Positions 33,865-42,171 of a stretch of 44,760 nt of DNA are shown here, in pieces (position 1 is the stretch's first letter; every line of letters starts with the position of its first letter). The position numbers and the translations under genes are program-made. Source of the DNA: Pseudomonadota bacterium (lineage in GTDB: Bacteria; Pseudomonadota; Alphaproteobacteria; Azospirillales; Azospirillaceae); NCBI GenBank assembly GCA_023423695.1, contig JAFAFA010000148.1, forward strand, positions 1-44,760. Direction: 5' to 3'. The notes under the pieces were generated by a model. The model was not told the DNA's origin. It saw only the letters and a program-made list of their open reading frames with translations, and made no database searches.

Positions 33865-33937
33865 ATGCCGCCATCTGCCGCACACACAGAACATCGTTCG
33901 ACCAATCGCCTTGAGACCGTCGCAAACCTGGGGGCCT
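33865..33937 (+). pseudogene. E1alpha 5' remnant of decayed cluster
   Basis: ATG at 33865 with leader GACGCGAAGGGAGGCACCC, the same as in front of the E1alpha gene at 13250. The first residues MPPSAA match MPSSAA there, then diverge (RSTNRLETVANL against DRFPPDRLLALH), and the frame meets a transposase remnant near 33938. Together with the livK/livF remnants it shows that a whole divergent E1alpha/liv region was duplicated and collapsed. Confidence 0.65.
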
Positions 33938-34265
33938 TCACGCCGCGCGGCGAAATGGTCGGCGGGTGTATGGTTCGGCGACGGCGTGATCGGCGGCAAG
34001 TGTGCCGTTCATCACCACGGAGCGGACCTTTAGCATTTGGTGAGCACCACGCGGCGACCAGCGCATCTGCTGATTGGCGCCCATGCGCCGGTGCAGCAGG
34101 CGCTGCACTGTGCTTTCGGTCGTCGCCGTGGAGATGGGCTCGCCCCGGCACCGGGCCGCGGCGTAGTCGATGATCAGTTCGCCCTGGCCGACGACGTAGG
34201 TCTCCAGGGCGCGCAACAGCGTCACCACCTTCCGGGCCTGTCGGTTGTCGGTCTTGAAAAAAGAG
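33938..34265 (-). pseudogene. Transposase C-terminal remnant
   Basis: The minus strand reads RKVVTLLRALETYVVGQGEL, TTESTVQRLLHRRMGANQQM, RWSPRGAHQMLKVRSVVMNG and ends FRRAA at 33938. This Arg-rich block with RMGANQQMRWSPRGAH is known from C-termini of transposases resembling the ISKra4 group; the family name is tentative. N-terminal and catalytic parts are absent. It truncates the E1alpha remnant on one side and precedes the integrase on the other. Confidence 0.6.
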
Positions 34266-34307
34266 TGAGTAATGGCTTATCTTCTTCTTAAAGGAGAATC
34301 CGCTCTG

Positions 34308-35456
34308 ATGCCGCCCAGCCCGTCCGCCGATGACCGTGTCTTCGACCTCGTCAGTTCGGTCGCCGTAAAGTCCGCCGCCGACGACACCGGCGTGGTGATC
34401 ACGTCTAAGATCCTCGACGACCTCCTCCTGCCCGGCACGCACACGTCCGAGCAGATCGTCGAGATCACCCGGCTCGCCAAGGCCGCCGCCCGCACCGTCG
34501 CCGCCCGCTACAGCCGCAACACCGAACGCGCCTACCGCGCCGCCTGGGCCGCCTACCGGACCTGGGCGGTCAGCCTCGCCCTGCCGCCGCTCGGCGCCGA
34601 CCCGCGGGTGGTCGGCATGTACCTCGCCAAAGCCTCCGAACGCCTGGCACTCCCCACGCTCAAGGTCCACCTCTCCGCCATTCTGCTCGCCCACCGCCTC
34701 GCCGGCCGCTCGCTCGACGCCAAACACCCCCTGATCGCCGACCAGCTCGCCGGCGTCGCCGCCCTGCAGGCCCGGCGCAAGGTCAAACAGGCCGCTCCCA
34801 TCCTGCCGGATCTGCTGCGGCGGCTGGTGACGGCCCAGCCAGACAGCGCCATCGGCCGCCGGAACGCCCTTTTGCTCACCCTCGGCTTCGGCGCCGCCAC
34901 CCGGCGCAGCGAGCTGGTTGGGCTGGACGTCGGCGATGTGGTGGTGGTGCCGGGGCGCGGGCTCGAGGTGACGATCCGCGGCGGCAAGACCAAGCGCGGC
35001 CGCACCGCCGCCATCTGGGCCGCCGACGACCCGGCGGTCTGTCCGGTCGAGGCGCTGCGCCGCTGGCGCGCCGTCTACGACACGACGGACGCCGACGCGC
35101 CGCTGTTCGTGGCGATCAACAAGGGCGGGGCGTTCGGCGGCCGGCTCTCCGACCGCAGCGTGGACCGGCTGGTGCGCGAGACCAGCCAGGCCATCGGGGA
35201 AACCGACGCCGATCTGATCCGCTGGACCGAGGGCCCCGAGGTGGCGCAGCGCCTGGGCAGCCGCTTCTCCGCCCACTCCTTGCGCAGCGGCTTCGCCACC
35301 GCCGCCGCCGAGGAGGAGGCCAGCCTGAAGAAGATCATGGAGCAGACCGGGCACCAGAGCAGCGACGTTGCGCTGCGCTACATCCGCCACGCCGACCGCT
35401 GGCGAGACAACCCGACTGAACGCCTCTTCCGCCGTAAGAAGCCCGACCTAAACTGA
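34308..35456 (+). CDS. Tyrosine recombinase/integrase
   Basis: 382 residues from ATG at 34308 (AAAGGAG 11 nt upstream); ATG 34272 would add 12 residues. N-terminal SAM-like core-binding domain (RYSRNTERAYRAAWAAYRTW) and C-terminal catalytic domain with Arg near 197 (ATRRSELVGLDV), Lys in GGKTKRG, HSLRSG (His and second Arg, near 322), GHQSSDVALRYIRHAD (Gly-His and the nucleophilic Tyr near 357). It breaks and rejoins DNA for site-specific integration or resolution. No tRNA or att repeats are visible nearby, so its site is unknown. It may have served to mobilise the island or to resolve a plasmid. Confidence 0.9.
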   Translation: MPPSPSADDRVFDLVSSVAVKSAADDTGVVITSKILDDLLLPGTHTSEQIVEITRLAKAAARTVAARYSRNTERAYRAAWAAYRTWAVSLALPPLGADPRVVGMYLAKASERLALPTLKVHLSAILLAHRLAGRSLDAKHPLIADQLAGVAALQARRKVKQAAPILPDLLRRLVTAQPDSAIGRRNALLLTLGFGAATRRSELVGLDVGDVVVVPGRGLEVTIRGGKTKRGRTAAIWAADDPAVCPVEALRRWRAVYDTTDADAPLFVAINKGGAFGGRLSDRSVDRLVRETSQAIGETDADLIRWTEGPEVAQRLGSRFSAHSLRSGFATAAAEEEASLKKIMEQTGHQSSDVALRYIRHADRWRDNPTERLFRRKKPDLN

Positions 35457-35566
35457 TGGCCGGGCACGGGCTGCAAAGGCGTAGGGCCCTCCCTCATAGC
35501 TTGAGGCTGAAGCGCTATCATGCCCTGGGACAGTAACGAAAAATCTCGGAACGATGCAATATCTTC

Positions 35567-36358
35567 TTATCGAGTCGCCAGAGCCACGAAGAAGTGGTGG
35601 AGCGTGCTTGGCAGGGAGGGGAACACGACGCAGAGGACGAGAACGGCCGCGATGACCAGGAGGGAACGGTTGCGCCGGGTGATCACGGCCTCCAACTCGC
35701 TTTGGCTCCTTCTGGTGGAGGCAATATTCTGGGATAGTTCGCGGATTTTCCCGGCTGCATCGCAGTAGTCGCTGGCGAGGCCATCCACAGTAAATTCCTT
35801 AATGTCGGTAGCGCACTCTGTGAGGTCGCCAGCCCGTGTCTTGAAAAACGAACCTGACACGCCGTCCTCGTACCAATCGAAGTCGAAATTGTGCTTTTCA
35901 TAGAAGCGGTTCCGGCACTTCCGGTTCTCCTCATCGCGGGCGTCATTTCCGGAGAGATGACCATACAGGACTTGAAAATCGGGGTATTTCTCCTTGAGCC
36001 AGCGAATGACGCGGCTCATCAGGTAGGAGCCGAGGCCGCAGCCGGGCGGGATCATGATGATGTTGCCCTTGGGGCCGAACTTGGCGGCTCCCTCGACCGT
36101 GTCGACAGTCACCTGGACGGCGTTGTGCAGGGGGTGGAACTCCCCCTTCTCGAAAGACAGCCACTCGCCCCATGCCCTCCAAATCGGCCGCGCTTCGGCC
36201 CGAAAGAAGTGCTTCGAGCCGTTGACGTGCTCCCGCTCGCGCACCTCCAGGACGATGGCTTCGTCGTCGGGTGTCCGGAGGCGAACGAACCACCGTGCTG
36301 CGGGATCGGGAGCTTTCGCGAATTTAATCTCAGCCGATTCAAGAGAATAGGAACACAT
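35567..36358 (-). CDS. GNAT-like protein with C-terminal membrane anchor
   Basis: 263 residues from ATG at 36358 (GAGG 9 nt upstream). Residues about 110-170 hold an acetyl-CoA-binding pattern: IMIPPGCGLGSYLMSRVIRW followed by KCRNRFYEKHNFDFDWYEDG, typical of N-acetyltransferases. The C-terminal part has a helical stretch (SQNIASTRRSQSELEAVITR) and one membrane segment (LLVIAAVLVLCVVF, about 233-246) close to the end, a tail-anchor-like layout. The natural substrate is unknown. It stands alone between integrase and IS3, as cargo. The GNAT call is fairly good, the anchor clear, the function open. Confidence 0.65.
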   Translation of the reverse strand: MCSYSLESAEIKFAKAPDPAARWFVRLRTPDDEAIVLEVREREHVNGSKHFFRAEARPIWRAWGEWLSFEKGEFHPLHNAVQVTVDTVEGAAKFGPKGNIIMIPPGCGLGSYLMSRVIRWLKEKYPDFQVLYGHLSGNDARDEENRKCRNRFYEKHNFDFDWYEDGVSGSFFKTRAGDLTECATDIKEFTVDGLASDYCDAAGKIRELSQNIASTRRSQSELEAVITRRNRSLLVIAAVLVLCVVFPSLPSTLHHFFVALATR

Positions 36359-36476
36359 CGACAAGGGCCTCAACAATCCAACCGCCGCCGGATATTAGCA
36401 TGAAGGTGCCTGAGGTGGTCCCCGTTTCCCGGACAGTGGGCTAAGCTTGGTTCGCCCAGGAAGAAGGACGGACCCG

Positions 36477-36761
36477 ATGACGGGGAAACGGAAGCGGTAT
36501 TCGGCAGATTTCAAGGCGAAGGTGGCGCTGGAGGCGATCCGGGGTGAGCTGACGGTGTCGCAGTTGGTGGCCAAGCACGGCGTACACCAGACGCTGATCA
36601 ACGCCTGGAAGAAGCAGGCGATGGAGGGGATGGCTGGTGTGTTCTCCGGCAAGGCGGAAGCCGCTGAAACCAGCCATCAGGGCGAGGTGGAGAAGCTGCA
36701 CGCAATGATTGGCCAGTTGGTCGTGGAGCGGGATTTTTTGCGCAAGGCCTCCGGTCGATGA
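36477..36761 (+). CDS. IS3-family transposase OrfA
   Basis: 94 residues from ATG at 36477. HTH: KRYSADFKAKVALEAIRGEL then LTVSQLVAKHGVHQTLINAW, followed by a leucine-zipper-like stretch with VEKLHAMIGQLVVERDFLRK. Its stop overlaps the orfB start (ATGA at 36758). The slippery run TTTTTTG at 36734-36740, 18 bp before the overlap, is suited to programmed -1 frameshifting that would yield the OrfAB transposase. Confidence 0.9.
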   Translation: MTGKRKRYSADFKAKVALEAIRGELTVSQLVAKHGVHQTLINAWKKQAMEGMAGVFSGKAEAAETSHQGEVEKLHAMIGQLVVERDFLRKASGR

Positions 36762-37154
36762 GCATCGGTCGGAGGCGGGAGCTGGTCGAGGCGGATCATC
36801 CGCGTCTGTCGATCACCCGACAGTGCGAGCTGGTTTCGATCAGCCGGTCCAGCTACTACGGACCGGCCAAAGGCGAGCCGGCCGCGAATCTGGAGTTGAT
36901 GCGGCTGATCGACGAGCAGTTCCTGGAAACGCCCTGGTACGGCAGCCGGCAGATGACCCGGCATCTGCGCCGGCACGGCTACCAGGTCAACCGCAAGCGG
37001 GTTCGCCGCCTGATGGTACGGATAGGCTTGCAGGCGGTTTACCAGCGCCCGAAGACGACCGTGCCGCATCCCGAACACAAGATCTGGCCGTACCTGCTGC
37101 GCGACCTGACCATCGACCACCCCGATCAGGTGTGGTGCAGCGACATCACCTACA
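36758..37154 (+). CDS. IS3-family transposase OrfB, exon 1
   Basis: Begins MSIGRRRELVEADHPRLSIT and reaches the first catalytic motif, DQVWCSDITY, where the group II intron is inserted one base into the next codon. Exon 1 has 397 bases (132 codons plus one base). Joined to exon 2 (443 bases) it gives a 279-residue OrfB with the frame kept: DITY-I-PTDEGCLYLAVVL. Without splicing, translation runs on into the intron and ends at 37255. The element therefore depends on intron splicing for an intact transposase. Confidence 0.88.
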
Positions 37155-37790
37155 GTGCGCCTCGACCCGGATGGTCCGGGGTGCGTGTGTCTGGAATGCT
37201 GAAGAGAAAGGAGGAACTAAACGAACGCCTTGCCCTCTGCTGTGAGAGGGCATGAGCCCAAGCGGCGGTGACCTGCCGTCAACTGGCAGGGTGACGTAGC
37301 CCGCGGGAAAAGGGGGTTGAGGCGAAGCCGTTACGCCAAGATGGTCCCCGAGGCTGAAGTGCTGGAAGGTTGAGGAACACGAACCGGTTAAACCGCATCC
37401 GAGGGCTGAAATGTCGCCTTCGCCTACACGGCTTAACAGGCGGAATGCCGATGTCGCCACCGGACACGTAAGTCGGCGGCGTCCGAATTCAGGCGCAAAT
37501 GTAAGGCGACCTGAGGGGGCCATGGGGAGAACGCAGCCAGACCATGGCATCGGCATCGACTTGCAGGACGCAAGGACAAGGACTGCGACTGGCAACCTCT
37601 CCAGCGCGTGGACGTCCGGCACACGAACGAGGGAAGGCATGATGGAATGCCAAGGGAGTTGGCCCCGATGCCCATCATGCTGGCGGAGTCTTCGTAGTAG
37701 TCCGCGACAGGGAAAGCCTGTCACATGGCGAAGGAGGACAGTTCAATCAGCTTGGAGTGCAGACTATCTGACCCAATGAGGTGAAGACCT

Positions 37791-39320
37791 TTGATAATCA
37801 GGGAAATGCAGCACAAGCTCGCGACATGGGCCGAGAGCGACCCGAACCGCCGGTTCGATCGCCTTCTCCGGCTCATGGCCGACCGGGAATGGCTTGCCGA
37901 AGCTGCCCGGATCGTCCTGGCGTCGAGTGGCGCCAAGACACCGGGCATTGACGGAATGGACAAGCGGCGGATGCAGGCTGAGTTGGCGGAACATCTGGCC
38001 AGCCTGCGGACGGACTTGCTGACGGGGAACTACCGCCCGCAGCCGGTCAAGCGCATCTATATCCCCAAAGCCAACGGCAAGAAACGACCACTGGGTATCC
38101 CGACCCTGAGAGACCGCATCGTCCAGCGTGCGATGCTGATGGCCATGGAGCCGATTTGGGAAAGCGACTTCCATCGCCTCTCCTACGGCTTCAGACCCGA
38201 ACGCAGCGTGCATCACGCTGTCCGGACCGTAAAGCTCCAGTTGCAGGATGGTGAGGCCGAAACAAGGGGCCGCTGGGTCGTCGAAGGCGATCTGGCGAGC
38301 TACTTCGACACGGTTCACCACCGGCTGCTGGTTCGGTGCGTCCGGCGGCGGATACGGGATGATCGGTTCATCGATCTGCTCTGGCGGCTGCTGAAAGCAG
38401 GTCACGTTGATCGTGGCCTGTTCGTGGCGTCGAGCGAAGGGGTTCCGCAAGGCGGCGTCCTGTCGCCGCTCCTGTCCAACATCATGCTCCATGAGTTTGA
38501 TGCGTGGCTGGAGGCGAAATACCTGAGCGTGAAAGCCCGCAAGGACCGCTGGGCCTGGAACTTCGGCATCCAGCAAGGGCGTCCCATCGCGGTTCGAGAG
38601 AACCGGCAATGGAAGCCCGCTGTCGCCTACTGCCGATATGCCGATGACTTTGTCGTCATCGTCAAAGGCACCAAGGCACATGCCGAAACCATCCGCGAAG
38701 AATGCCGAGCCTTTCTGGAAGACCGCCTGAAATTGACGCTGAATATGGGCAAAACCCATATCACCCACGTCGATGACGGGTTCGTCTTCCTGGGACACCG
38801 GATCATTCGTAAGCGGGGATCGAGCGGGCGTATGTCCGTGGTCACCACCATACCCAAGGAGAAAGCCAAGACCTTCGCTCATCGCTTGGTCGAGGCACTC
38901 TCCGGCAATCATGAGGTCGCCTCGGTGGACATGATCGACAGCCTGAACCGGCAACTGACGGGTTGGGCCGCGTTCTACAAGTTCACCGACTTCACAGCGC
39001 GCACGTTCCGGCGCATCGACACCGTCGTGTTCTGGAAATTGGCGCACTGGCTGGCGCACAAATACCGCTCTCGCATCAAACCTTTGATGCGGAAATGGTA
39101 TCGCGCTCCGGCTACCGGCCAGTCAAAAACCTGGCTGGTCTATGGTCGGAATGCAAAGGGCGACCCTGTCGGTAAAGGACTGCGCCGGCTGGTCACCAGC
39201 TCCAAGGCTCAGTTCCGGTGGCGCAACCCGGAGCGAAACCCCTACATCTTCAGGGACGAACCTCGAAGTACCGTCACCTCCCGATATCATGATGTCGCCA
39301 TGGCCTTGGGCCAAGGTTGA
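37791..39320 (+). CDS. ltrA: Group II intron reverse transcriptase/maturase
   Basis: 509 residues from TTG at 37791, which has AGGTGA 6 nt upstream; ATG at 37806 is an alternative. RT domains: KTPGIDGMDKRRM, RPLGIPTLRDRIVQ, YGFRPERSVHHAV, VEGDLASYFDTVHH, VPQGGVLSPLLSNIML, and the active-site YCRYADDFVVIVK near 281. The X/maturase domain follows (LTGWAAFYKFTDFTARTF, KTWLVYGRN). No HNH endonuclease motif is seen, so retrohoming would use nicked or single-stranded target DNA. It should bind the intron RNA, promote splicing and copy it into DNA. Confidence 0.95.
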   Translation: MIIREMQHKLATWAESDPNRRFDRLLRLMADREWLAEAARIVLASSGAKTPGIDGMDKRRMQAELAEHLASLRTDLLTGNYRPQPVKRIYIPKANGKKRPLGIPTLRDRIVQRAMLMAMEPIWESDFHRLSYGFRPERSVHHAVRTVKLQLQDGEAETRGRWVVEGDLASYFDTVHHRLLVRCVRRRIRDDRFIDLLWRLLKAGHVDRGLFVASSEGVPQGGVLSPLLSNIMLHEFDAWLEAKYLSVKARKDRWAWNFGIQQGRPIAVRENRQWKPAVAYCRYADDFVVIVKGTKAHAETIREECRAFLEDRLKLTLNMGKTHITHVDDGFVFLGHRIIRKRGSSGRMSVVTTIPKEKAKTFAHRLVEALSGNHEVASVDMIDSLNRQLTGWAAFYKFTDFTARTFRRIDTVVFWKLAHWLAHKYRSRIKPLMRKWYRAPATGQSKTWLVYGRNAKGDPVGKGLRRLVTSSKAQFRWRNPERNPYIFRDEPRSTVTSRYHDVAMALGQG

Positions 39321-39325
39321 ATGGA

Positions 39326-39359
39326 GAGCCGTATGCGCTGAAAGGTGCACGTACGGTTC
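39326..39359 (+). ncRNA. Group II intron domain V
   Basis: A 34-nt hairpin beginning GAGCCGTATGCGCTGAAAGG and ending GTACGGTTC, with GAGCCGTA pairing to TACGGTTC and a GAAA-type loop region. This is the most conserved part of group II ribozymes and forms the catalytic centre. It lies 6 bp after the maturase stop and 35 bp before the intron end. Confidence 0.93.
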
Positions 39360-39394
39360 GGGGAGGGGAAGCGCTTCAGCGCTTCCTACTCCAC

Positions 39395-39837
39395 TCCCGA
39401 CGGACGAGGGCTGCCTGTATCTCGCCGTCGTCCTGGATCTGTTCAGCCGCAAGGCCGTGGGCTGGGCAATGCGCGACCACATGCGCACCGAACTGCCGCT
39501 GGCGGCCCTGACCATGGCGGTCCAGCGGCAACGGCCCGGCCTCCTGCACCACTCGGATCGTGGTAGTCAATACGCCGCTGGAGATTACCGAAAATCTTTG
39601 AAAAACAATGGCATCGTGCAGTCAATGAGCCGCAAAGGCAACTGCTGGGATAACGCCCCGATGGAAAGTTTCTTCGGCAGTTTGAAAGCGGAACTCGTCC
39701 ATGGCGCCCGCTATGCAACGCGCGACGCCGCTCGCAGAGATCTGTTCGCCTACATCGAAGGCTATTACAATCGCCAGCGACTGCACTCGGCTCTCGGCTA
39801 CATCACCCCGGACCAGGCCGAGCTTCGAGCCGCTTAA
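39395..39837 (+). CDS. IS3-family transposase OrfB, exon 2
   Basis: Continues orfB after the intron: PTDEGCLYLAVVLDLFSRKA, then the remaining catalytic parts LLHHSDRGSQYAAGDYRKSL (second Asp) and CWDNAPMESFFGSLKAEL (Glu), to the stop at 39837. All three DDE residues are therefore present if exons are joined. Phase is complementary to exon 1 (2 bases plus 147 codons). Confidence 0.9.
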
Positions 39838-39873
39838 CCCGGTGTCCTTTCTGCCGGGGGAAGGTCACCCAGG

Positions 39874-40076
39874 AAATTCCCCCATGACGTCCACGAACAG
39901 CCACTTAATCTCGCTGCAACAAAGTCCGAGGGTACCTCTTCTACGATGCCGCCCCGCCACCCGCAATCTCCGCCTGGTCGCGGCAGCTTCTGATTGTGCC
40001 GTTCAGGCTTGGGCGGGAACTCCGGCGCGCTTTCACCCGGTGCACCCGCCCGCTCCCATGTTTGTCGAAAGCGTCT
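39874..40076. other. Short non-coding stretch
   Basis: Between the IS3 end and the LigJ-like gene no gene or structured repeat was identified; a minus-strand frame (HGSGRVHRVKARRSSRPSLN) is not recognisable. It contains the region where a terminator of the minus-strand aromatic operon would lie, but no good stem-loop was seen. Confidence 0.3.
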
Positions 40077-41066
40077 TCAGGCCGGGAAGGCGCTGGTGTA
40101 GACCTTGCGGCAGTTGCCCTCAAAGATCTTGTAGCGATCATCGGCATTCAGCCAGTCGATGCTTTCAATCACCGGCTTCAGATCGTCGAAGTCGAGGCCG
40201 GTGCTGGGATCCTGGACGGTGCCGGTGCCCGGGCGCTCGGTGCCGAACATGACATTGTCGGTACCGATGACGCTGAACAGGAAGTTCAGCGCCTCCTTCG
40301 AATAGTTGCAGGTATCGTAATACAGCTTTCGCATCTTCTCGTCGAAGGTCATCGTCTCCTTGCGGCGGAAGTTCCAGGCGCGGAAACGGCCCATGTGATA
40401 GGGGATGGCGCCGCCGCCGTGGGAGATGACGATCTTCAGCGTCGGGAAATCCTCCAGCACCTGGGAGTCCAGCAGCGAGATGATCGCGATGCTCTCCTCG
40501 TTGATGAATTTCAGCGTATAGGATTCACGTGGCTGGCAGCAGCTCGCCGAATGGACCAGCGCCGGCACGTCCAGCTCGACCAGCTTCTCGTACAGCGGGT
40601 ACCAGAAGCGGTCGCCCAATCCCGGAGGCGGCGCGCCGTCGCCCTCGGTCGGGTCGGGGTTCAGCAGGCAACCGACGAAGCCCAGATCGCGGACGCAGCG
40701 CTCCATCTCCTCTAGGCAGTTCTCCGGGCTGCTGTCGCGATATTGCGGCAGGCCGGCGACGGCGCGGAAGCGGTCGGGGAACATCTTGCACTGGACGTCG
40801 ATCATGTCGTTGACGGCGCTGGTCCAATCCCGCGTCACCGCCGCCGGCTTGATCGAATGCAACTGCGCGAAGGGGCGGGGGGAGAGGAATTGGATGTCAG
40901 TGCCGACCTTGTCCATCATCGAGACCAGCTTCTCCGCCGTCTCGCGCAGAAGATCATGGTCGGGATTGAAACGGAAGTTCGGGTTCGTCCGGCTCGACAC
41001 GATGTCGGCCATGTAACGGTACGCGACGTCGGGCATCACGATGTGGGCGTGGCTGTCGATGATCAT
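40077..41066 (-). CDS. Amidohydrolase-family hydratase, LigJ-like (4-oxalomesaconate hydratase type)
   Basis: 329 residues. Metal motif MIIDSHAHIV (His6, His8), FLSPRPFAQLHSIKPA, GFVGCLLNPDPTEGDGAPPP, ALVHSASCC, KIVISHGGGAIPYHMGRFRA, and FGTERPGTGTVQDPSTG. The order and wording of these blocks closely follow LigJ of the protocatechuate 4,5-cleavage pathway, which adds water to 4-oxalomesaconate. In LigJ the last block has Glu-Cys; here it reads Glu-Arg. As last gene of the operon after a LigB dioxygenase and aldolases, hydratase activity on the ring-cleavage product is the natural reading. ACMSD-like decarboxylase is the alternative within the superfamily. Confidence 0.85.
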   Translation of the reverse strand: MIIDSHAHIVMPDVAYRYMADIVSSRTNPNFRFNPDHDLLRETAEKLVSMMDKVGTDIQFLSPRPFAQLHSIKPAAVTRDWTSAVNDMIDVQCKMFPDRFRAVAGLPQYRDSSPENCLEEMERCVRDLGFVGCLLNPDPTEGDGAPPPGLGDRFWYPLYEKLVELDVPALVHSASCCQPRESYTLKFINEESIAIISLLDSQVLEDFPTLKIVISHGGGAIPYHMGRFRAWNFRRKETMTFDEKMRKLYYDTCNYSKEALNFLFSVIGTDNVMFGTERPGTGTVQDPSTGLDFDDLKPVIESIDWLNADDRYKIFEGNCRKVYTSAFPA

Positions 41067-41070
41067 GGTG

Positions 41071-41475
41071 TCAGGTCTCCTGTCCAGCGTCGGGCACGAC
41101 GGCGACTATTTCGAGTTGGACCAGCATGCCGCCGGGAAGGTCGAGCACGATGGCGTGACGGGCCGGACGGCTGTGCTCGTCCGGGAAATATTCGGCCCAC
41201 TGGGTGTTGACGTGGGCGCGCATGGAATTGTCCTTGATGAAGACGGTGATGCGGCCGATGTCGTCCAGCGTGCCGCCTCCGGCCTCGACCAGCGCCTTCA
41301 TGTTCTGGAAGGCGTAGCGGGCCTGGAGCGCCGGATCATCGGGCAGGTCGCCGTTGGTCGGGTTCTGGCCCATGATGCCGGACGAGAAGATCATGTTGCC
41401 GACGCGGGCCCCCATCGGAATCGGCGCGCTGTGCTTGGCGTTGGGAAGCTCCAGCGATTGCCGGCGCTTGGTCAT
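41071..41475 (-). CDS. RidA-family protein (YjgF/YER057c/UK114)
   Basis: 134 residues. Family features: GNMIFSSGIMGQNPTNGDLP, QARYAFQNMKALVEAGGGTL, ITVFIKDNSMRAHVNTQWAE, and near the C-terminus SRPARHAIVLDLPGGMLVQL with the conserved Arg of the active site. RidA proteins deaminate enamine/imine intermediates, and diverged relatives in aromatic operons act on reactive enol or ketimine products. It sits 4 bp before the LigJ-like gene and after the three RraA genes, so a role in tautomerisation or hydrolysis of an unstable intermediate is likely. GGGAGG provides a strong ribosome-binding site. Confidence 0.9.
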   Translation of the reverse strand: MTKRRQSLELPNAKHSAPIPMGARVGNMIFSSGIMGQNPTNGDLPDDPALQARYAFQNMKALVEAGGGTLDDIGRITVFIKDNSMRAHVNTQWAEYFPDEHSRPARHAIVLDLPGGMLVQLEIVAVVPDAGQET

Positions 41476-41511
41476 GGCGGGTGTCCTCCCTTTCAGGCTT
41501 CGGTTCCGGCG

Positions 41512-42171
41512 TCAGGCGCGGCGGGTTTGCAGGGTGTGGTAGCCGACCGAAGCCCGCGCCTCGCGCAGCGAAGCACCGTCGAAAATGGCGGCGCGGATCC
41601 GCTCCTCGGCGTCATGGACCTCGTGGGCGATGGCCAGAACCTCGTCGATGCGCGACGCTGGCACCGAGACGAGGCCGTCGCCGTCGCCCTTCAGCCAGTC
41701 GCCCGGCTCGACCCGGATGCCGCCGATGGAGACCGGCACGGCGGTCTGTTCGACCCGCACCCGGTCCTTGCCGGTGCGCATCCAGTTGCCCCGGCTGTAG
41801 AGCGGGTAGTTCAGTTCGATGCTGCGGTCCATGTCGCGGCAGATGCCGTCGATGACGGTACCCGCGATGCCGCGCCGCGACGCGGTGGAGGTCAGCAGAT
41901 CGCCCCACACGGTGGCGTCGAGGCGCCCGGCGTTGTCGAGCACCACCACGTCGGCGGGGCCGAGATCGTCGATGTAGTCGCCGACCGTGCCGCGATCCTG
42001 CCCGACCGGCCCGTAACGCAGTGTCCAGGCGCGTCCGGCAAGGCGGAAACTCCGGTCCAGCGGCATGATGCCGAAACATTGGCCGGGAATGCCCAGCCGG
42101 TCCAGCGCGTCGCTGATGTCGGTGCAGCTCAACCCCGTGATGGCGTCGAGGCGGCTCTTGTCGTCGCTCAT
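41512..42171 (-). CDS. RraA-fold protein 1 (aldolase-like)
   Basis: 219 residues. RraA/CHA-aldolase fold: SCTDISDALDRLG, GPADVVVLDNAGRLDATVWG (WGD motif), GIAGTVIDGICRDMDRSIEL (with the Arg-Asp metal/catalytic pair), and PGDWLKGDGDGLVSVPASR. The GTVK loop of 4-carboxy-4-hydroxy-2-oxoadipate aldolases is replaced by NYPLYSRGNWMRTGKDR, so substrate specificity has shifted. ATGA overlap with the preceding RraA gene. It may be an aldolase, an oxaloacetate-type decarboxylase, or an accessory subunit. Confidence 0.88.
   Translation of the reverse strand: MSDDKSRLDAITGLSCTDISDALDRLGIPGQCFGIMPLDRSFRLAGRAWTLRYGPVGQDRGTVGDYIDDLGPADVVVLDNAGRLDATVWGDLLTSTASRRGIAGTVIDGICRDMDRSIELNYPLYSRGNWMRTGKDRVRVEQTAVPVSIGGIRVEPGDWLKGDGDGLVSVPASRIDEVLAIAHEVHDAEERIRAAIFDGASLREARASVGYHTLQTRRA

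Larger units (their letters stand above)
37155..39394 (+). mobile_element. Group II intron (2240 bp)
   Basis: 5' end GTGCGCC at 37155, the bacterial group II start consensus GUGYG; 3' end ...CTACTCCAC at 39394, ending AY. Domain V is recognisable at 39326-39359 and a domain VI hairpin (GGAAGCGC-TTCA-GCGCTTCC) with an unpaired A in CCTAC follows. The ribozyme's 5' domains occupy 37155-37790, then the intron-encoded reverse transcriptase. Precise excision restores the orfB frame, which fixes both boundaries independently. Confidence 0.92.
36411..39867 (+). mobile_element. IS3-family element carrying a group II intron
   Basis: Imperfect ends: left TGAGGTGGTCCCCG..., right (reverse complement) TGACCTTCCCCCGG..., with further inner similarity GGACAGTGGGCTAAGC against GGACACCGGGTTAAGC. 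Contains overlapping orfA and orfB; orfB is interrupted by a 2240-bp intron. Without the intron the element is about 1.2 kb, the normal IS3 size. No clear target duplication could be confirmed at the edges. Confidence 0.8.

Noticed and set aside
33823..34173. Plus-strand gene of 116 residues
   Set aside because: Only its first residues match the E1alpha start; the rest runs antisense through a transposase remnant, so it is annotated as a pseudogene fragment.
33810..35390. 526-residue minus-strand frame
   Set aside because: Antisense to the tyrosine recombinase, which carries the full catalytic set.
34308..36376. Attachment site or tRNA next to the integrase
   Set aside because: No tRNA-like structure or direct repeat of suitable length could be found by eye.
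36403..39873. Target-site duplication of the IS3 element
   Set aside because: Candidate 3-5 bp flanks do not match convincingly; none is claimed.
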